Made by a program: the position numbers and the translations under genes
Source of the DNA: Bradyrhizobium nitroreducens
Lineage (GTDB): Bacteria; Pseudomonadota; Alphaproteobacteria; Rhizobiales; Xanthobacteraceae
NCBI RefSeq assembly: GCF_002776695.1
Contig: NZ_LFJC01000003.1
Location: 5,701,467-5,765,466, forward strand
Direction of reading: 5' to 3'
Length of the DNA stretch: 64,000 nucleotides
Part shown: in pieces, positions 26,030 through 34,344 of the stretch
How the letters are laid out: each line of letters opens with the position of its first letter
How positions within the stretch are numbered: the stretch's first letter is position 1
Notes under the pieces: generated by a model
The model's input: only the letters and a program-made list of their open reading frames with translations
The model's database searches: none
Told to the model about the DNA's origin: nothing

Positions 26030-27028
26030 ATGCTTCCATTTTTCGCTTCAGTCATCGAACAGCTCGATCTCGCGCTGGAGCAACTCTCCAAGGGAGACGT
26101 TCACTACGCCCGATTTGGCATGATGCTTACGGACAATGCCGTCGAACTGATCCTTCATCAAATTGCAAAGGACAAGGCGTCGAATCTCAAAATGTACGCC
26201 TGGCAGAAGGAGACATATAAGCATCAGACGGCATTGGATAACGCGCTGGGGCGCAATTTCGATGCGAAAGTTAAATTCGCGAAGATCGCGGGCGGCCTGT
26301 CAGACGAGATCGCGCAGACCATTACGACCATGCACGGCTATCGGAATGAGGTTTACCATGTCGGCCTCAAACACGAAAAGCTCCTGCCGGCGCTCGCGCC
26401 GTTCTATTTTGATGTCGCGTGCGGCTATCTGAGTTCGTACAGGCCAAAACGCCTGGGCTGGGGTTCAAACCAGAAATTGCCAGAACGGTCGAAGAAGTAT
26501 TTCAAGGGCGACCCATTCTTTTCGGTGGGATTCGACGACTTCTCGAACGGTTGTAAAGTGCTCCGTGAGGCATGCAATCACGATCCTCGTCAAACGATCG
26601 CCTCTCTGGCCGATGAAATAAATGACGTCATCGAGCAGCAGGACGTCGGGATCGGCATCATCGCGCGCGGCGCTTACGAAGGACAGGAGACGACGCGCGA
26701 CGTTGCTGTTCTCGATACCCAGGCTTGGCGCCTCGCTTTCTCGAAGGAAGGTCGGGCCTTTGCTGCGGAACGCAGCTGGAACGGCAATATGCACCAGTTT
26801 ATCGAGTTTCTCCGATCCAACTATCCTCACAAATTTCGATCTGATCCCATCGAATCCTGGAGAGCACAGGCAAGGCGTCTGCGCGCCGGGAAAAACCCGC
26901 ACGCTGCATTATCGACGTATCAGTCCTTTATGGCGTCGACACAGGATCTTCGCGAAGCCATCGACGAGTCGGAGGCGGCGGCTGAACGGGAGATCGACAT
27001 GCTGATTGATCGTGCACGTGGCAAGTGA
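26030..27028 (+). CDS. HEPN-motif protein downstream of Gabija genes
   Basis: 332 residues, no family named with certainty. The N-terminal helical half has GYRNEVYHVG (R-x4-H near residues 106-111), the signature of HEPN ribonucleases and toxins. The C-terminal half is helical and rich in charged residues. It starts 48 bases after gajB in the same direction, so it may be part of the same transcript; standard Gabija has only two genes. It could be an extra effector, an independent toxin, or a defence gene placed there by chance. Confidence 0.6.
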   Translation: MLPFFASVIEQLDLALEQLSKGDVHYARFGMMLTDNAVELILHQIAKDKASNLKMYAWQKETYKHQTALDNALGRNFDAKVKFAKIAGGLSDEIAQTITTMHGYRNEVYHVGLKHEKLLPALAPFYFDVACGYLSSYRPKRLGWGSNQKLPERSKKYFKGDPFFSVGFDDFSNGCKVLREACNHDPRQTIASLADEINDVIEQQDVGIGIIARGAYEGQETTRDVAVLDTQAWRLAFSKEGRAFAAERSWNGNMHQFIEFLRSNYPHKFRSDPIESWRAQARRLRAGKNPHAALSTYQSFMASTQDLREAIDESEAAAEREIDMLIDRARGK

Positions 27029-27391
27029 TCAAACTGGCTCAGGTTCGCGCAATCGTTCAGCGAGCCTGCGTGCAGCTTCCAATAGCCCTGGCAGGTTTTC
27101 TTGCGTGATGTTCCAGATCAGATCCGGATCGACATCCCGATATTCGTGTCGCAGGAAGTTGCCCAGGGTTTCGATCTTACGCCAGGCAATATCCGGTGCG
27201 GCTTCCTTCAGTCCGGCAGGCAGGGTCTTGGTGGCCTCCGAGATGATGAGCAATCCATGCTCCACGGCCCGCTGCAGCACCCAAGAATCCTGAAAGCTCA
27301 AGCTCGATATCCCAACAAGCGCGCGGCTTATGGCCTCGGCTTCATCGATAATGTGCAAAAGACGGATAACGGGCGTTTTGCTGGGCGCCAT
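27029..27391 (-). CDS. hepT: HepT-like HEPN protein (MntA/HepT system)
   Basis: A 120-residue DUF86/HepT-type protein. The conserved C-terminal block ETLGNFLRHEYRDVDPDLIWNI follows the HepT pattern, in the variant where the usual Arg-Asn of the RNase motif reads Gly-Asn and an arginine sits beside the histidine. HepT is the RNase-type toxin paired with an MntA nucleotidyltransferase antitoxin that modifies it. The upstream mntA-like gene ends in TGATG shared with this start. The altered motif may mean reduced RNase activity; the variant is one I believe to be common in rhizobia. Confidence 0.8.
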   Translation of the reverse strand: MAPSKTPVIRLLHIIDEAEAISRALVGISSLSFQDSWVLQRAVEHGLLIISEATKTLPAGLKEAAPDIAWRKIETLGNFLRHEYRDVDPDLIWNITQENLPGLLEAARRLAERLREPEPV

Positions 27392-27687
27392 CAGAAAACG
27401 CGGATGGCCTCGCGTTCAACATCTTCCCGGATGAACTTGGAGAGACCCGTCCGGGTACCGTAGTCGACGTTGACCGGCAGTGCCGCCTTTAGGAGGTCGT
27501 AGGCGCCCATGAAGGCGTCGAGATCCAGCTCGGTGCCGGGGGCCCGATCGATAAATACGTCGACGTCGGAATCGGGGCCTGCTTCGTTTCTGGCATAAGA
27601 GCCAAACAGGTATAGTCCGTCCACGCCAAAGGCCCGCAACTGCGGTTCTATAGCCCTCAGGCGCGAAATGACTTCTGTCGTCTGCAT
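27391..27687 (-). CDS. mntA: MntA-like nucleotidyltransferase antitoxin
   Basis: A 98-residue minimal nucleotidyltransferase. The motif LYLFGSYARNEAGPDSDVDVFID (GSxn DxD) places the two metal-binding aspartates. I chose ATG 27687 since the sequence upstream of it in frame has no protein-like composition. It overlaps the hepT start, so the two are translationally coupled. In studied pairs, MntA transfers AMP to HepT to silence it. Confidence 0.82.
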   Translation of the reverse strand: MQTTEVISRLRAIEPQLRAFGVDGLYLFGSYARNEAGPDSDVDVFIDRAPGTELDLDAFMGAYDLLKAALPVNVDYGTRTGLSKFIREDVEREAIRVF

Positions 27688-28083
27688 GCGCGTGCAATAC
27701 CACAGAGATATGGATGACGGCAAAAGCGCCTGCTGACATCTTCCCTCATTGCGGTCGCGGTGCTGACTTGCGCGACACGCATCGTCGTAAAATCGCAAAT
27801 GCTATTGGCCGCGATGAGGCCGTCCCCGTAGTCAATAGGAGGGACCCGCGCGCTGCCGCGGAGTGCACTCACGGCTTACGCAGCGGCGCGCGTCGGGAGG
27901 TTCCTGTTGACCCACGTGGGCGGCCGGAATGGTGCAGCCCAGCCGGTGGTGTATTCTAGGGAAGGCAAGTGCAATCTCTTACTTACGTCTACCGCAATAG
28001 GGGATGCATTCCTGGTCAATCTCGGCGCAGACGGTTATTTACATCTCAATGTGTCGGCATAGCCCAGCGGGTAAAGGAGCAAA

Positions 28084-28731
28084 GTGCAAAACGATCCGAT
28101 CGAAACCGAGGAAGAGCCTGAATACTACTCACTGCCCGAAGAGGCGATTCAGTTTCTTCCCGAAGAGTGGCGGAACCATTTCCAGGCTATGGCGGACGAC
28201 GGACGTGCCGTCCTTGAATCTGTCGATAAGGAACTGTCGCAACTCATCAGGATATCGAACTCGTTCACCTCGTTGGTGGCACTGAAGTATGCGGCGGAAC
28301 GCCTGTCGGAGTACAAATTCGCGGCCGACATGAAGGCCTTTCTGGAACTCGACATGCTCACGACGGCATTCGTCGTGACCTACGTGCGCCTGCATCAGGG
28401 TGGAATCGGCAGCGGGTTCGCTCGCGACATCCTTCCGGAGAAACTCCGGCGAGCCCATGATCAGATCATCGATATGAGGAACAAGAGGTTCGCTCATAAC
28501 GACGGTCATCGCTCTATCTCGAACGCGATGGAGATCGGGCTTGAGGACAAGCGCTTTATTGTCGGGTTTAATCTCACGCTCGAATTCCAAGTTGGAGGCG
28601 CCCCAGAGTGGCAAGATTTGGCCAAATTCCTCGACGTGATGACCGTCGAAAAGATAGAAAAGCTGCTCGCCAGGCTCAAGGCAAAAACCGGCCACGACTG
28701 GGTTTGGCCGAAAGGTCCCGCGCCAGACTGA
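28084..28731 (+). CDS. hypothetical protein with HEPN-like RNK-FAH motif
   Basis: 215 residues, helical throughout. The stretch DQIIDMRNKRFAHNDGH resembles the arginine-histidine motif of AbiV-like/HEPN proteins (R-N-K-x2-A-H). It starts with GTG at 28084 after GGTAAAGGAGC. It stands alone between the mntA gene and a convergent HNH-like gene. A toxin or antiphage role is suggested only by motif and location. Confidence 0.5.
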   Translation: MQNDPIETEEEPEYYSLPEEAIQFLPEEWRNHFQAMADDGRAVLESVDKELSQLIRISNSFTSLVALKYAAERLSEYKFAADMKAFLELDMLTTAFVVTYVRLHQGGIGSGFARDILPEKLRRAHDQIIDMRNKRFAHNDGHRSISNAMEIGLEDKRFIVGFNLTLEFQVGGAPEWQDLAKFLDVMTVEKIEKLLARLKAKTGHDWVWPKGPAPD

Positions 28732-28806
28732 GCGGCTGGTACGGCTGCTTGATTATTGTGCCGGCCTAGCTCACGGCACGGTTCGCACAAACTGCACCGT
28801 CAACGC

Positions 28807-29682
28807 CTAATGCGTCCTCCCGTCTTCCCAGCTCATCGTGAGCCAGCTGGTCGAGGTCGGGTACGATATGATGATTCTTCCTGGCCGATAGTTTGCCCCT
28901 CGCAAGAAGGGATATTTGTCGACATCAAGTGGTTCGAGCAACAACACGAAGCCCAGGCCCAGGATGTTCAAGGCCACCGCTTCGATGTCTTCTTGAGCGT
29001 TTGTAAGGGGCTGCAATTGGAAGCGCGGATGATTCGACATCCGGTCGCCCGCGTTCATGGTGCAATACAGTCCAGCACCCTCCGGCCAATGGCGCGGGTC
29101 GTCGAGCATGTCGAGTATCGCTGAATCCCACGAGAACGCGCCGGAAAGGGGTGTTCGGCCCCTCGCGAGATTCTTTGAGACGGCGGCGGCTTTGGCGGTC
29201 TTTAGAAGCCAGCGCTCAACGTCATGCCCCGAAACAAGGGCGTGCCTCATCCCCTCTTCGCGTTCGAGATATGATTTCAGCGACGCAAAGAAGTAGCGCG
29301 CTGCGTTGTCGAGCGGATGCAGCGTGCTGTTGTGCTTGGTGCATAGGCAGTTCGTTCGCAGGCTCTGGGGCGCCAGTATCTTCTCCTCGTCTGGCGCAAG
29401 CCACGGCAGGCCTCCAATCGAGAACTCACCGTCTCCCATCAGAACTCGTATTACCGACTCCGAGATAATGTGTTCGCCCGAGATGGGGGCGACACAAGAT
29501 CCCAACTCCTTCATGTAGCACTTGGCCACACTCGACGACGGTGGAAGCGACTTCGGCCCGAGAGTGCAGGCGGGCTTGTGCCACTCCTTGCCATTGAAGC
29601 AACAAAGGCGCGCGACCTTCGCCGAGCCGCATGGACAGGGGCCGTTCAGAACCGCTTCTCGTTTTCGTCTCGCCTCGCCCAT
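28807..29682 (-). CDS. SEC-C / HNH-like protein
   Basis: 291 residues from ATG 29682. The N-terminus has a SEC-C-type zinc motif, GPCPCGSAKVARLCC. The middle has SGEHIISESVIRVL and, about 45 residues later, NCLCTKHNSTLHPLDNAA, which resembles the histidine and Cx2-Hx-N core of HNH-type nucleases. The C-terminal third has no recognised motif. It lies 25 bases downstream of a WGR-domain gene and may share its transcript. A nuclease role is likely but unproven. Confidence 0.6.
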   Translation of the reverse strand: MGEARRKREAVLNGPCPCGSAKVARLCCFNGKEWHKPACTLGPKSLPPSSSVAKCYMKELGSCVAPISGEHIISESVIRVLMGDGEFSIGGLPWLAPDEEKILAPQSLRTNCLCTKHNSTLHPLDNAARYFFASLKSYLEREEGMRHALVSGHDVERWLLKTAKAAAVSKNLARGRTPLSGAFSWDSAILDMLDDPRHWPEGAGLYCTMNAGDRMSNHPRFQLQPLTNAQEDIEAVALNILGLGFVLLLEPLDVDKYPFLRGANYRPGRIIISYPTSTSWLTMSWEDGRTH

Positions 29683-29707
29683 CGGCCAACCCCGGATTGT
29701 TCGAGGC

Positions 29708-29932
29708 CTAGCGATAGCCTCTCTTGAGCTTCTTCGTCCAGTTCGAGGCCATAGCGATGTCGGCAGCACCCCGGCTCCGATACGTTTCGATGCGAACCGT
29801 GCCAGCGCGGCCGATACGCCCCCATTCCCTAACCAGCGAGCATTCGCCAAACAGCGTCGGCTGGATGTCTAGCTTGTAGAACCGCGCCAGGTTGCGGTGG
29901 TTGTCGATGCGGGTGAGCATGATGGCGGTCAT
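29708..29932 (-). CDS. WGR-domain protein
   Basis: A 74-residue stand-alone WGR domain. The family pattern is seen as ARFYKLDIQPTLFGECSLVREWGRIGRAGTVRIETY, followed by the helix ADIAMASNWTKKLKRGY. WGR domains bind nucleic acid in PARP-type and MolR-type proteins. The start overlaps the serine recombinase stop by 4 bases (ATGA), so the two proteins are coupled. Confidence 0.85.
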   Translation of the reverse strand: MTAIMLTRIDNHRNLARFYKLDIQPTLFGECSLVREWGRIGRAGTVRIETYRSRGAADIAMASNWTKKLKRGYR

Positions 29933-30591
29933 GCGGTTTTCTCCTCTTCTTGTTTATCAGGGACGTGCGTAGAAGCCTGGGCCGCGCGCAAATAGCGATG
30001 AACGGTTTCGCGGCTGACGCCGAACTTTCGCGCCATGGCAACCTTCTTGGCACCCTCCCGGACGCTCCTGACAAGTTCGCGCACCTGTTCTGCATTTAAC
30101 GAACGCCGTCGACCCGTGTAGACGCCCCTGGTCTTGGCAAACGTGATGCCTTCCCGCTGCCGCTCGCGGATGAGAGCCCGCTCAAACTCCGCAAAGGAGC
30201 CCATGACGTTGAGCAAGAGCTGGGACAGCGGCGAGGCCTCTGCCGTGAACGTGAGGCTCTCCTTGAGAAACTGGACTTGAACGCCCTTGCCGGTGAGCTC
30301 TCTGACCAGGCGGCGAAGATCTTCGAGGTTGCGGGCGAGCCGGTCCATGGAGTGGACCACGACCGTGTCCCCTTCCCGCACATGAGCCACCATCTGTGCC
30401 AGTGCGGGGCGATCGGTGTCCTTGCCAGAGGCGTGATCGGTGAAGGTACGTTGAAGGGGTATGTCGACGAGCTGACGATCGGTCTTCTGGTCGAGTGTGC
30501 TCACCCGTACATAACCGACAACCTGTCCCGTCAAACTCCTACGCTTTCTTTTCGTGGCAGGAAGTCTGAGAGCCGATGCCTCACGTGTCAA
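29929..30591 (-). CDS. serine recombinase / resolvase
   Basis: A 220-residue small serine recombinase. It has the catalytic serine motif VVGYVRVSTLDQKTDRQL, the conserved DRPALAQMVAHVREGDTVVV and DRLARNLEDLRRLV blocks, and AEFERALIRERQREGI of the E helix. A resolvase-type DNA-binding helix-turn-helix (AKKVAMARKFGVSRETVHRYL) closes it. It could resolve cointegrates or invert DNA. The family member next to a WGR gene is the only site-specific serine recombinase in the window. No res site was identified in the 116 bases before it, though TGTCA/TGACA blocks occur there. Confidence 0.9.
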   Translation of the reverse strand: MTREASALRLPATKRKRRSLTGQVVGYVRVSTLDQKTDRQLVDIPLQRTFTDHASGKDTDRPALAQMVAHVREGDTVVVHSMDRLARNLEDLRRLVRELTGKGVQVQFLKESLTFTAEASPLSQLLLNVMGSFAEFERALIRERQREGITFAKTRGVYTGRRRSLNAEQVRELVRSVREGAKKVAMARKFGVSRETVHRYLRAAQASTHVPDKQEEEKTA

Positions 30592-30706
30592 GAAAATCCG
30601 AAACGAACCCTAGTGACACATGTTCTTTGAAGGCGAGCACTGTGGCATTCGGGTGCACCCTAAAAGCACGCTTGATATTGCCTCTAATCCACGCATAGTT
30701 TTGAAC

Positions 30707-31201
30707 ATGATCAGCAAAGAGCAGCGAATCGAAGCCATGAAGGGCGTGTTGGCCTCTCTCTTTGCTTCGCAGCGAACCTTGAAGTCGCTCGCCCCTCAGT
30801 TCAAATGGGCCGGTCTCGGCAATTTGTTGGGCGACTACGGTGAGTTTATTGCGACTGAGGTGTACGGCCTTCAGCAAGCCTCGCGTGGCGCGAACGGCTA
30901 CGACGCCGTGGCGCCGGATGGCAAAAAGGTGCAAGTGAAGGCAAACTTCGCTGCATCCCAAATCGGCTTTCGTGGCGAAGCGGATATGCTGCTTTGCTTG
31001 AAAATCGACCTAACCGGCGATTGGACGGAAATTTACTACGGTGACTTTGCGCTGGTGAGGAGCGTAGCGCGCTACTCCGCCCGCGATAATAAGCATATGG
31101 TGGCGATCTCCGCGTTGCAAAAAATTGCCAAAGCCGGATACGTCGTCAACGGTCCTCTGCCCGCGGCAACTGAAGCGCTCGGCACAGACGAACCAATCTA
31201 G
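30707..31201 (+). CDS. PD-(D/E)xK-like nuclease-type hypothetical protein
   Basis: About 164 residues from ATG 30707, with an in-frame ATG 29 codons upstream. GDYGEFIATEVYG, NGYDAVAPDGKKVQVKA and the later block form a pattern E...D...QxK that resembles restriction-endonuclease-fold proteins (compare GExxxA...YD...VQVK). The family name is not certain. It is solitary, next to the serine recombinase gene, within the defence-rich stretch. A role in DNA cleavage is inferred from the motif only. Confidence 0.55.
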   Translation: MISKEQRIEAMKGVLASLFASQRTLKSLAPQFKWAGLGNLLGDYGEFIATEVYGLQQASRGANGYDAVAPDGKKVQVKANFAASQIGFRGEADMLLCLKIDLTGDWTEIYYGDFALVRSVARYSARDNKHMVAISALQKIAKAGYVVNGPLPAATEALGTDEPI

Positions 31202-31331
31202 CCCTGTCGCACCTGCTTTGATTTGTGCAACGGCCAGCTTGCGGAGAAGACCGGAAGCCAGGGCAAAAGGCCATTCCCGGCCTAGTTGCAGCATGATAAG
31301 CTAACCTTTTGGCATTGACGGGGGCGGGCCG

Positions 31332-32816
31332 GTGTTTGGTCTCTTTGGAAACAAGCCCAAGAAAAGCGTCGACAATGAACTTATTCCGGAGCTGAAGAGC
31401 CGCGTCGTTCAGATACAGGAGTCGGCGGGTATCAGCTATCTGGCAATTACCTTGCCGATGCTGGGGCTTGGGAGTTCATTTTCAACGGAAGGCAAGGGCG
31501 CTCAAGGGCTCGCGCAAGAGATCAACCGGTTAAGCCGTCAGCTCGAAGAAGAACAGAAGGCGCTTGGCTCGCTAGGTTCAGCAATAATGGACGTTGGCGT
31601 CCCTGAGCTGCCACGGCAGCATACCGACATCGCGATTGATCGGCTCGCAGATTTTGCCGATTCATTTTCCAAAAGAGGCTACTCCCTCGACGAGATAGGC
31701 CGTGCAATGTCGGCTGTCTCCCATCAGCTGGCGAAGGCGATCGACAAGGACAACCTGCTGATTGTCGGCATGTTGCGCAGGGAGATATCTAGGCTACGGG
31801 AGAAGTATCACGCGGAGCAATTCAGGCAAACCGCGAGCGGAGAAACCTGCACCGAAGAATCAATCAAGATCCTGCTTCGTGCCGAATCGAGCGGCTTTAT
31901 GATCACGATCAGCAACGATAGGACATTTGTTCTGAGCAAAGGCTCGACCGTCAACTATCTGCGGTCCAACTGGGATATAAAGCGTTTTGAGAGCAGCCTG
32001 AACAGTCAGACAGATGAGGAAGATCATAGTCGAGATCCCATAGATCGACTTCTCGAACAGGGTCACAAGGCCATTCGTGAGCAAAAGCTCGACAGCGCTA
32101 TCAGCGCGTTTTCTGCGGCGCTCCGTATCTCGCCAAATGACCGTGACATCTACTTCCACCGAGGCATCGCGTGGAGCAATTCGTATTACAATCGCGGGAA
32201 GAAGCTTGGAGACCTCGACAGGGCCGTGGAAGACTACACACGGGCGATTGAAATCGATCCTGAGTTTGCAGAGGGATATTTCCAGCGCGCCGGCCTTCTA
32301 TCTGCCAAGGACGAAAATGCGGCCTCCATCGCGGACTACGGCATGGCAATCGAAAGAGGCCACAAGGCCTCAAGCTCGTACTATTGTCGTGGTTTGCTAT
32401 GGCAACGTACTGGGGAAGCCGGAAAGGCGAACGCGCTAGCGGACTTTGCTGGGGCGATACAGACTGGAGACCGCGAAGATCAGTTCATGGCGCTCATGGC
32501 TCGGGCAGACGCGCACCATGAATTCGGAGATCTGGAGCTGGCGCTTGATGATCTGAATGCGGCCGAAGCATACCACCCTAAAGGACCACCAGGCCTTTAT
32601 GGAACGCGCGCGGCAATCTTAATGAAGCTTGAGCGGTATACCGAGGCCGTCGCCGATTTTGGCAAGAGTATAGCTGCAGCTTCGCCTTTGGCCTCGTCGG
32701 AGTTCATCGCGAATATGTATGAACAACGTGGTCGGTGCCGCGCGCAGCTCGGCGAAAGCTCACTGGCACGGCAGGACCTTGATGCGGCGGCACAGCTTCG
32801 CAGAGGCACTCGCTAG
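31332..32816 (+). CDS. tetratricopeptide-repeat protein
   Basis: 494 residues from GTG 31332. The first ~230 residues are an unassigned, partly coiled N-terminal domain (LAQEINRLSRQLEEEQKALG). From about residue 235 onward TPR units follow, such as LLEQGHKAIREQKLDSAISA, AVEDYTRAIEIDPEFAEGYF, and ASIADYGMAIERGH. TPR arrays mediate protein contacts. It has no signal peptide. The neighbours are a nuclease-like gene and small secreted-protein genes; no operon partner is evident. Confidence 0.75.
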   Translation: MFGLFGNKPKKSVDNELIPELKSRVVQIQESAGISYLAITLPMLGLGSSFSTEGKGAQGLAQEINRLSRQLEEEQKALGSLGSAIMDVGVPELPRQHTDIAIDRLADFADSFSKRGYSLDEIGRAMSAVSHQLAKAIDKDNLLIVGMLRREISRLREKYHAEQFRQTASGETCTEESIKILLRAESSGFMITISNDRTFVLSKGSTVNYLRSNWDIKRFESSLNSQTDEEDHSRDPIDRLLEQGHKAIREQKLDSAISAFSAALRISPNDRDIYFHRGIAWSNSYYNRGKKLGDLDRAVEDYTRAIEIDPEFAEGYFQRAGLLSAKDENAASIADYGMAIERGHKASSSYYCRGLLWQRTGEAGKANALADFAGAIQTGDREDQFMALMARADAHHEFGDLELALDDLNAAEAYHPKGPPGLYGTRAAILMKLERYTEAVADFGKSIAAASPLASSEFIANMYEQRGRCRAQLGESSLARQDLDAAAQLRRGTR

Positions 32817-32902
32817 CGAGGACCTCGCTTACTTACTTGCGCGCCCCCCGCAACCGGCGGTACATGTTGTAAGAACAGCCGCCAAGAACACAGGAGCTTC
32901 AG

Positions 32903-33247
32903 GTGCTGCGGTTCATTTCAGTGGTCAATGCGCTCGTCGCCGGCACGACCTGGGCGGCGGCTGAAACCATTGACGTCAAATACTACGGCAAGCTCGATCT
33001 GGCGCCCCTCGCCTGCACGGACATCACCCGCAGCAGCTTCATCAACCGCGCCTGCTATGACAAGGCCCAGCAGTTCATGGTCGTGCAGCTGAGGTCGGTC
33101 TATCATCCCTATTGCGAGATGCCTTCCGCGTCGTTTGAGGCTTTCCTCAACGCCCCCTCAATGGGCAAATTCTACAACGCCAACATCAAGGGCACGGGCA
33201 TGGACGGCCCGTTCGATTGCCGCACCCACCGGCTCCCCAAATACTGA
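32903..33247 (+). CDS. secreted KTSC-domain protein
   Basis: 114 residues from GTG 32903, preceded by AGGAGCTTC. The N-terminus LRFISVVNALVAGTTWAAAE is a probable signal peptide, so the protein is likely periplasmic. The mature part resembles the KTSC domain (MVVQLRSVYHPYCEMPSASF, then FLNAPSMGKFYNANIKG). Several cysteines suggest disulfides. The domain's function is not established. A 60-residue gene follows after 15 bases. Confidence 0.75.
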   Translation: MLRFISVVNALVAGTTWAAAETIDVKYYGKLDLAPLACTDITRSSFINRACYDKAQQFMVVQLRSVYHPYCEMPSASFEAFLNAPSMGKFYNANIKGTGMDGPFDCRTHRLPKY

Positions 33248-33262
33248 CAGACAGGAAGCGCC

Positions 33263-33445
33263 ATGACAGTTTTCACCGGCTTCACCAACATCTTCATCAA
33301 CAAAGAAGGCATCAAATATCCGAGTGGACGCATCCACAAAACAGCCAATGATGCGGTTGCCGCGCAATCGGACCCGAAGATCGTAGGCAAGGTGCTGGCG
33401 GTTGCCCAGGTCACCTGGGAAGAGAAAGACGAGCCGAGCAAGTAG
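33263..33445 (+). CDS. small hypothetical protein
   Basis: 60 residues, no family known to me. It has a good ribosome site (CAGGAAG before ATG) and follows the KTSC-domain gene at 15 bases, so they are probably cotranscribed. The composition is soluble with a KYPSGRIHKTANDA centre and an acidic C-terminus. Confidence 0.55.
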   Translation: MTVFTGFTNIFINKEGIKYPSGRIHKTANDAVAAQSDPKIVGKVLAVAQVTWEEKDEPSK

Positions 33446-33654
33446 TCGGCCGCAGATACCCCGCCAGCTTCGTGCCAGGTCGTGAGCCTCCGGTTCGCCA
33501 ACGGCTACGACCGCACAAACGCGCTATTTATGCTGCGTCACCGGGCTTTCTGGTACCTGCGGCAAAAAATATTTCCGTAAAAGTCTGCCGAATCCGGACG
33601 GTCAAAGATCTGCGTCTGGCTAAATAATCGGAACGATCGGTGATCGTCTCCCCT

Positions 33655-33671
33655 GATTTGGGGCCCAAATC
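33655..33671. promoter_or_regulatory. perfect 8-bp inverted repeat before a micro-ORF
   Basis: GATTTGGG-G-CCCAAATC is a perfect inverted repeat ending about 10 bases before the AAAGGAGGT ribosome site at 33681. It could be an operator or, if transcribed, fold into a short hairpin controlling access to that site. Confidence 0.45.
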
Positions 33672-33693
33672 TCTCTGACCAAAGGAGGTAAAC

Positions 33694-33765
33694 GTGCACG
33701 CGTTTGCTTACGGTCTGGTGACCTTGGGTTACCTGATCCTTTTCATCCTAAGCCTGGGTTCTTGA
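33694..33765 (+). CDS. 23-residue hydrophobic membrane peptide
   Basis: Starting at GTG 33694, five bases after a near-ideal AAAGGAGGT, the frame encodes MHAFAYGLVTLGYLILFIL followed by SLGS and a stop. The peptide is almost one transmembrane helix. A UUCG-capped hairpin follows at 33778. Such small membrane peptides can be type I-like toxins or regulators of membrane proteins. No antisense RNA was identified, so the role is unknown. Confidence 0.45.
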   Translation: MHAFAYGLVTLGYLILFILSLGS

Positions 33766-33777
33766 TTCCAGGTCGCG

Positions 33778-33795
33778 GGGCAGCTTCGGCTGCCC
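33778..33795. terminator. UUCG-tetraloop hairpin
   Basis: A perfect 7-bp stem GGGCAGC / GCTGCCC closes a TTCG tetraloop between the micro-ORF and the convergent gene ending at 33800. It lacks a clear T-run, so it may slow or protect transcripts rather than act as a classical terminator. Confidence 0.5.
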
Positions 33796-33799
33796 TGCC

Positions 33800-34300
33800 C
33801 TAGCTTCCGCTGCGGCGTATGTCATCGAGCCGCTGCCGAATCCGGCCCGACACGCCCTGCGTCATGTCAATTAGAAGCTTCAATTCGTCCGGCGAGAACG
33901 AGATATCACGGATCGACTGGATATCGGTGACAACGCTGCCCTTCAGCGGCCGCACCGAAATCGTTGAGGCGTCGGTGTGAGCGTATTCCTGGCTTCTTAG
34001 CTTGAGCAGCCGTTTATGGAAGGCGGTTTGCCCGGGATCGTATTGCAACAGTCTCTCCGGGAAACTGATGCCTTTTCCGCGCCCTCCGGCAAACGGACGG
34101 GCATAGGCGACGATCATCGTCGTCGTAAAAGCGGTCTGTTGAAGTGGCACGCTTCCCCGCCGCAAGAACGACAGGGTGTGCCAACCCTTCTTGAGGATAT
34201 AGTGGGCGCAAGAACTCGCGATGCCCAGGTCGCCGTGTGAGGCGTGCAATTTCTCATAAAGAGCGCGGTCTCTTGGTGAAAGATCTACGTCTTCAATCAT
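33800..34300 (-). CDS. hypothetical protein with HEPN-like RSQEYAH motif
   Basis: 166 residues. The central block FHKRLLKLRSQEYAHTDAST matches the pattern Rx5H of small HEPN-like proteins (often LRNKxYAHxD). The rest is helical. It starts at ATG 34300, divergent from a gene at 34345 with only 44 bases between. A toxin, or an uncharacterised housekeeping-type element protein, are both possible. Confidence 0.5.
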   Translation of the reverse strand: MIEDVDLSPRDRALYEKLHASHGDLGIASSCAHYILKKGWHTLSFLRRGSVPLQQTAFTTTMIVAYARPFAGGRGKGISFPERLLQYDPGQTAFHKRLLKLRSQEYAHTDASTISVRPLKGSVVTDIQSIRDISFSPDELKLLIDMTQGVSGRIRQRLDDIRRSGS

Positions 34301-34344
34301 CGCCCCCGCCCAATTGCTCGCTTCGGTGTTAAGTAAGGATTTCC

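Noticed and set aside
28040..28084. tRNA-like GGCATAGCCCAGCGGGTAAAGG
   Set aside because: Resembles a D-arm only; no anticodon arm or T-arm follows, and it overlaps the ribosome site of the next gene.
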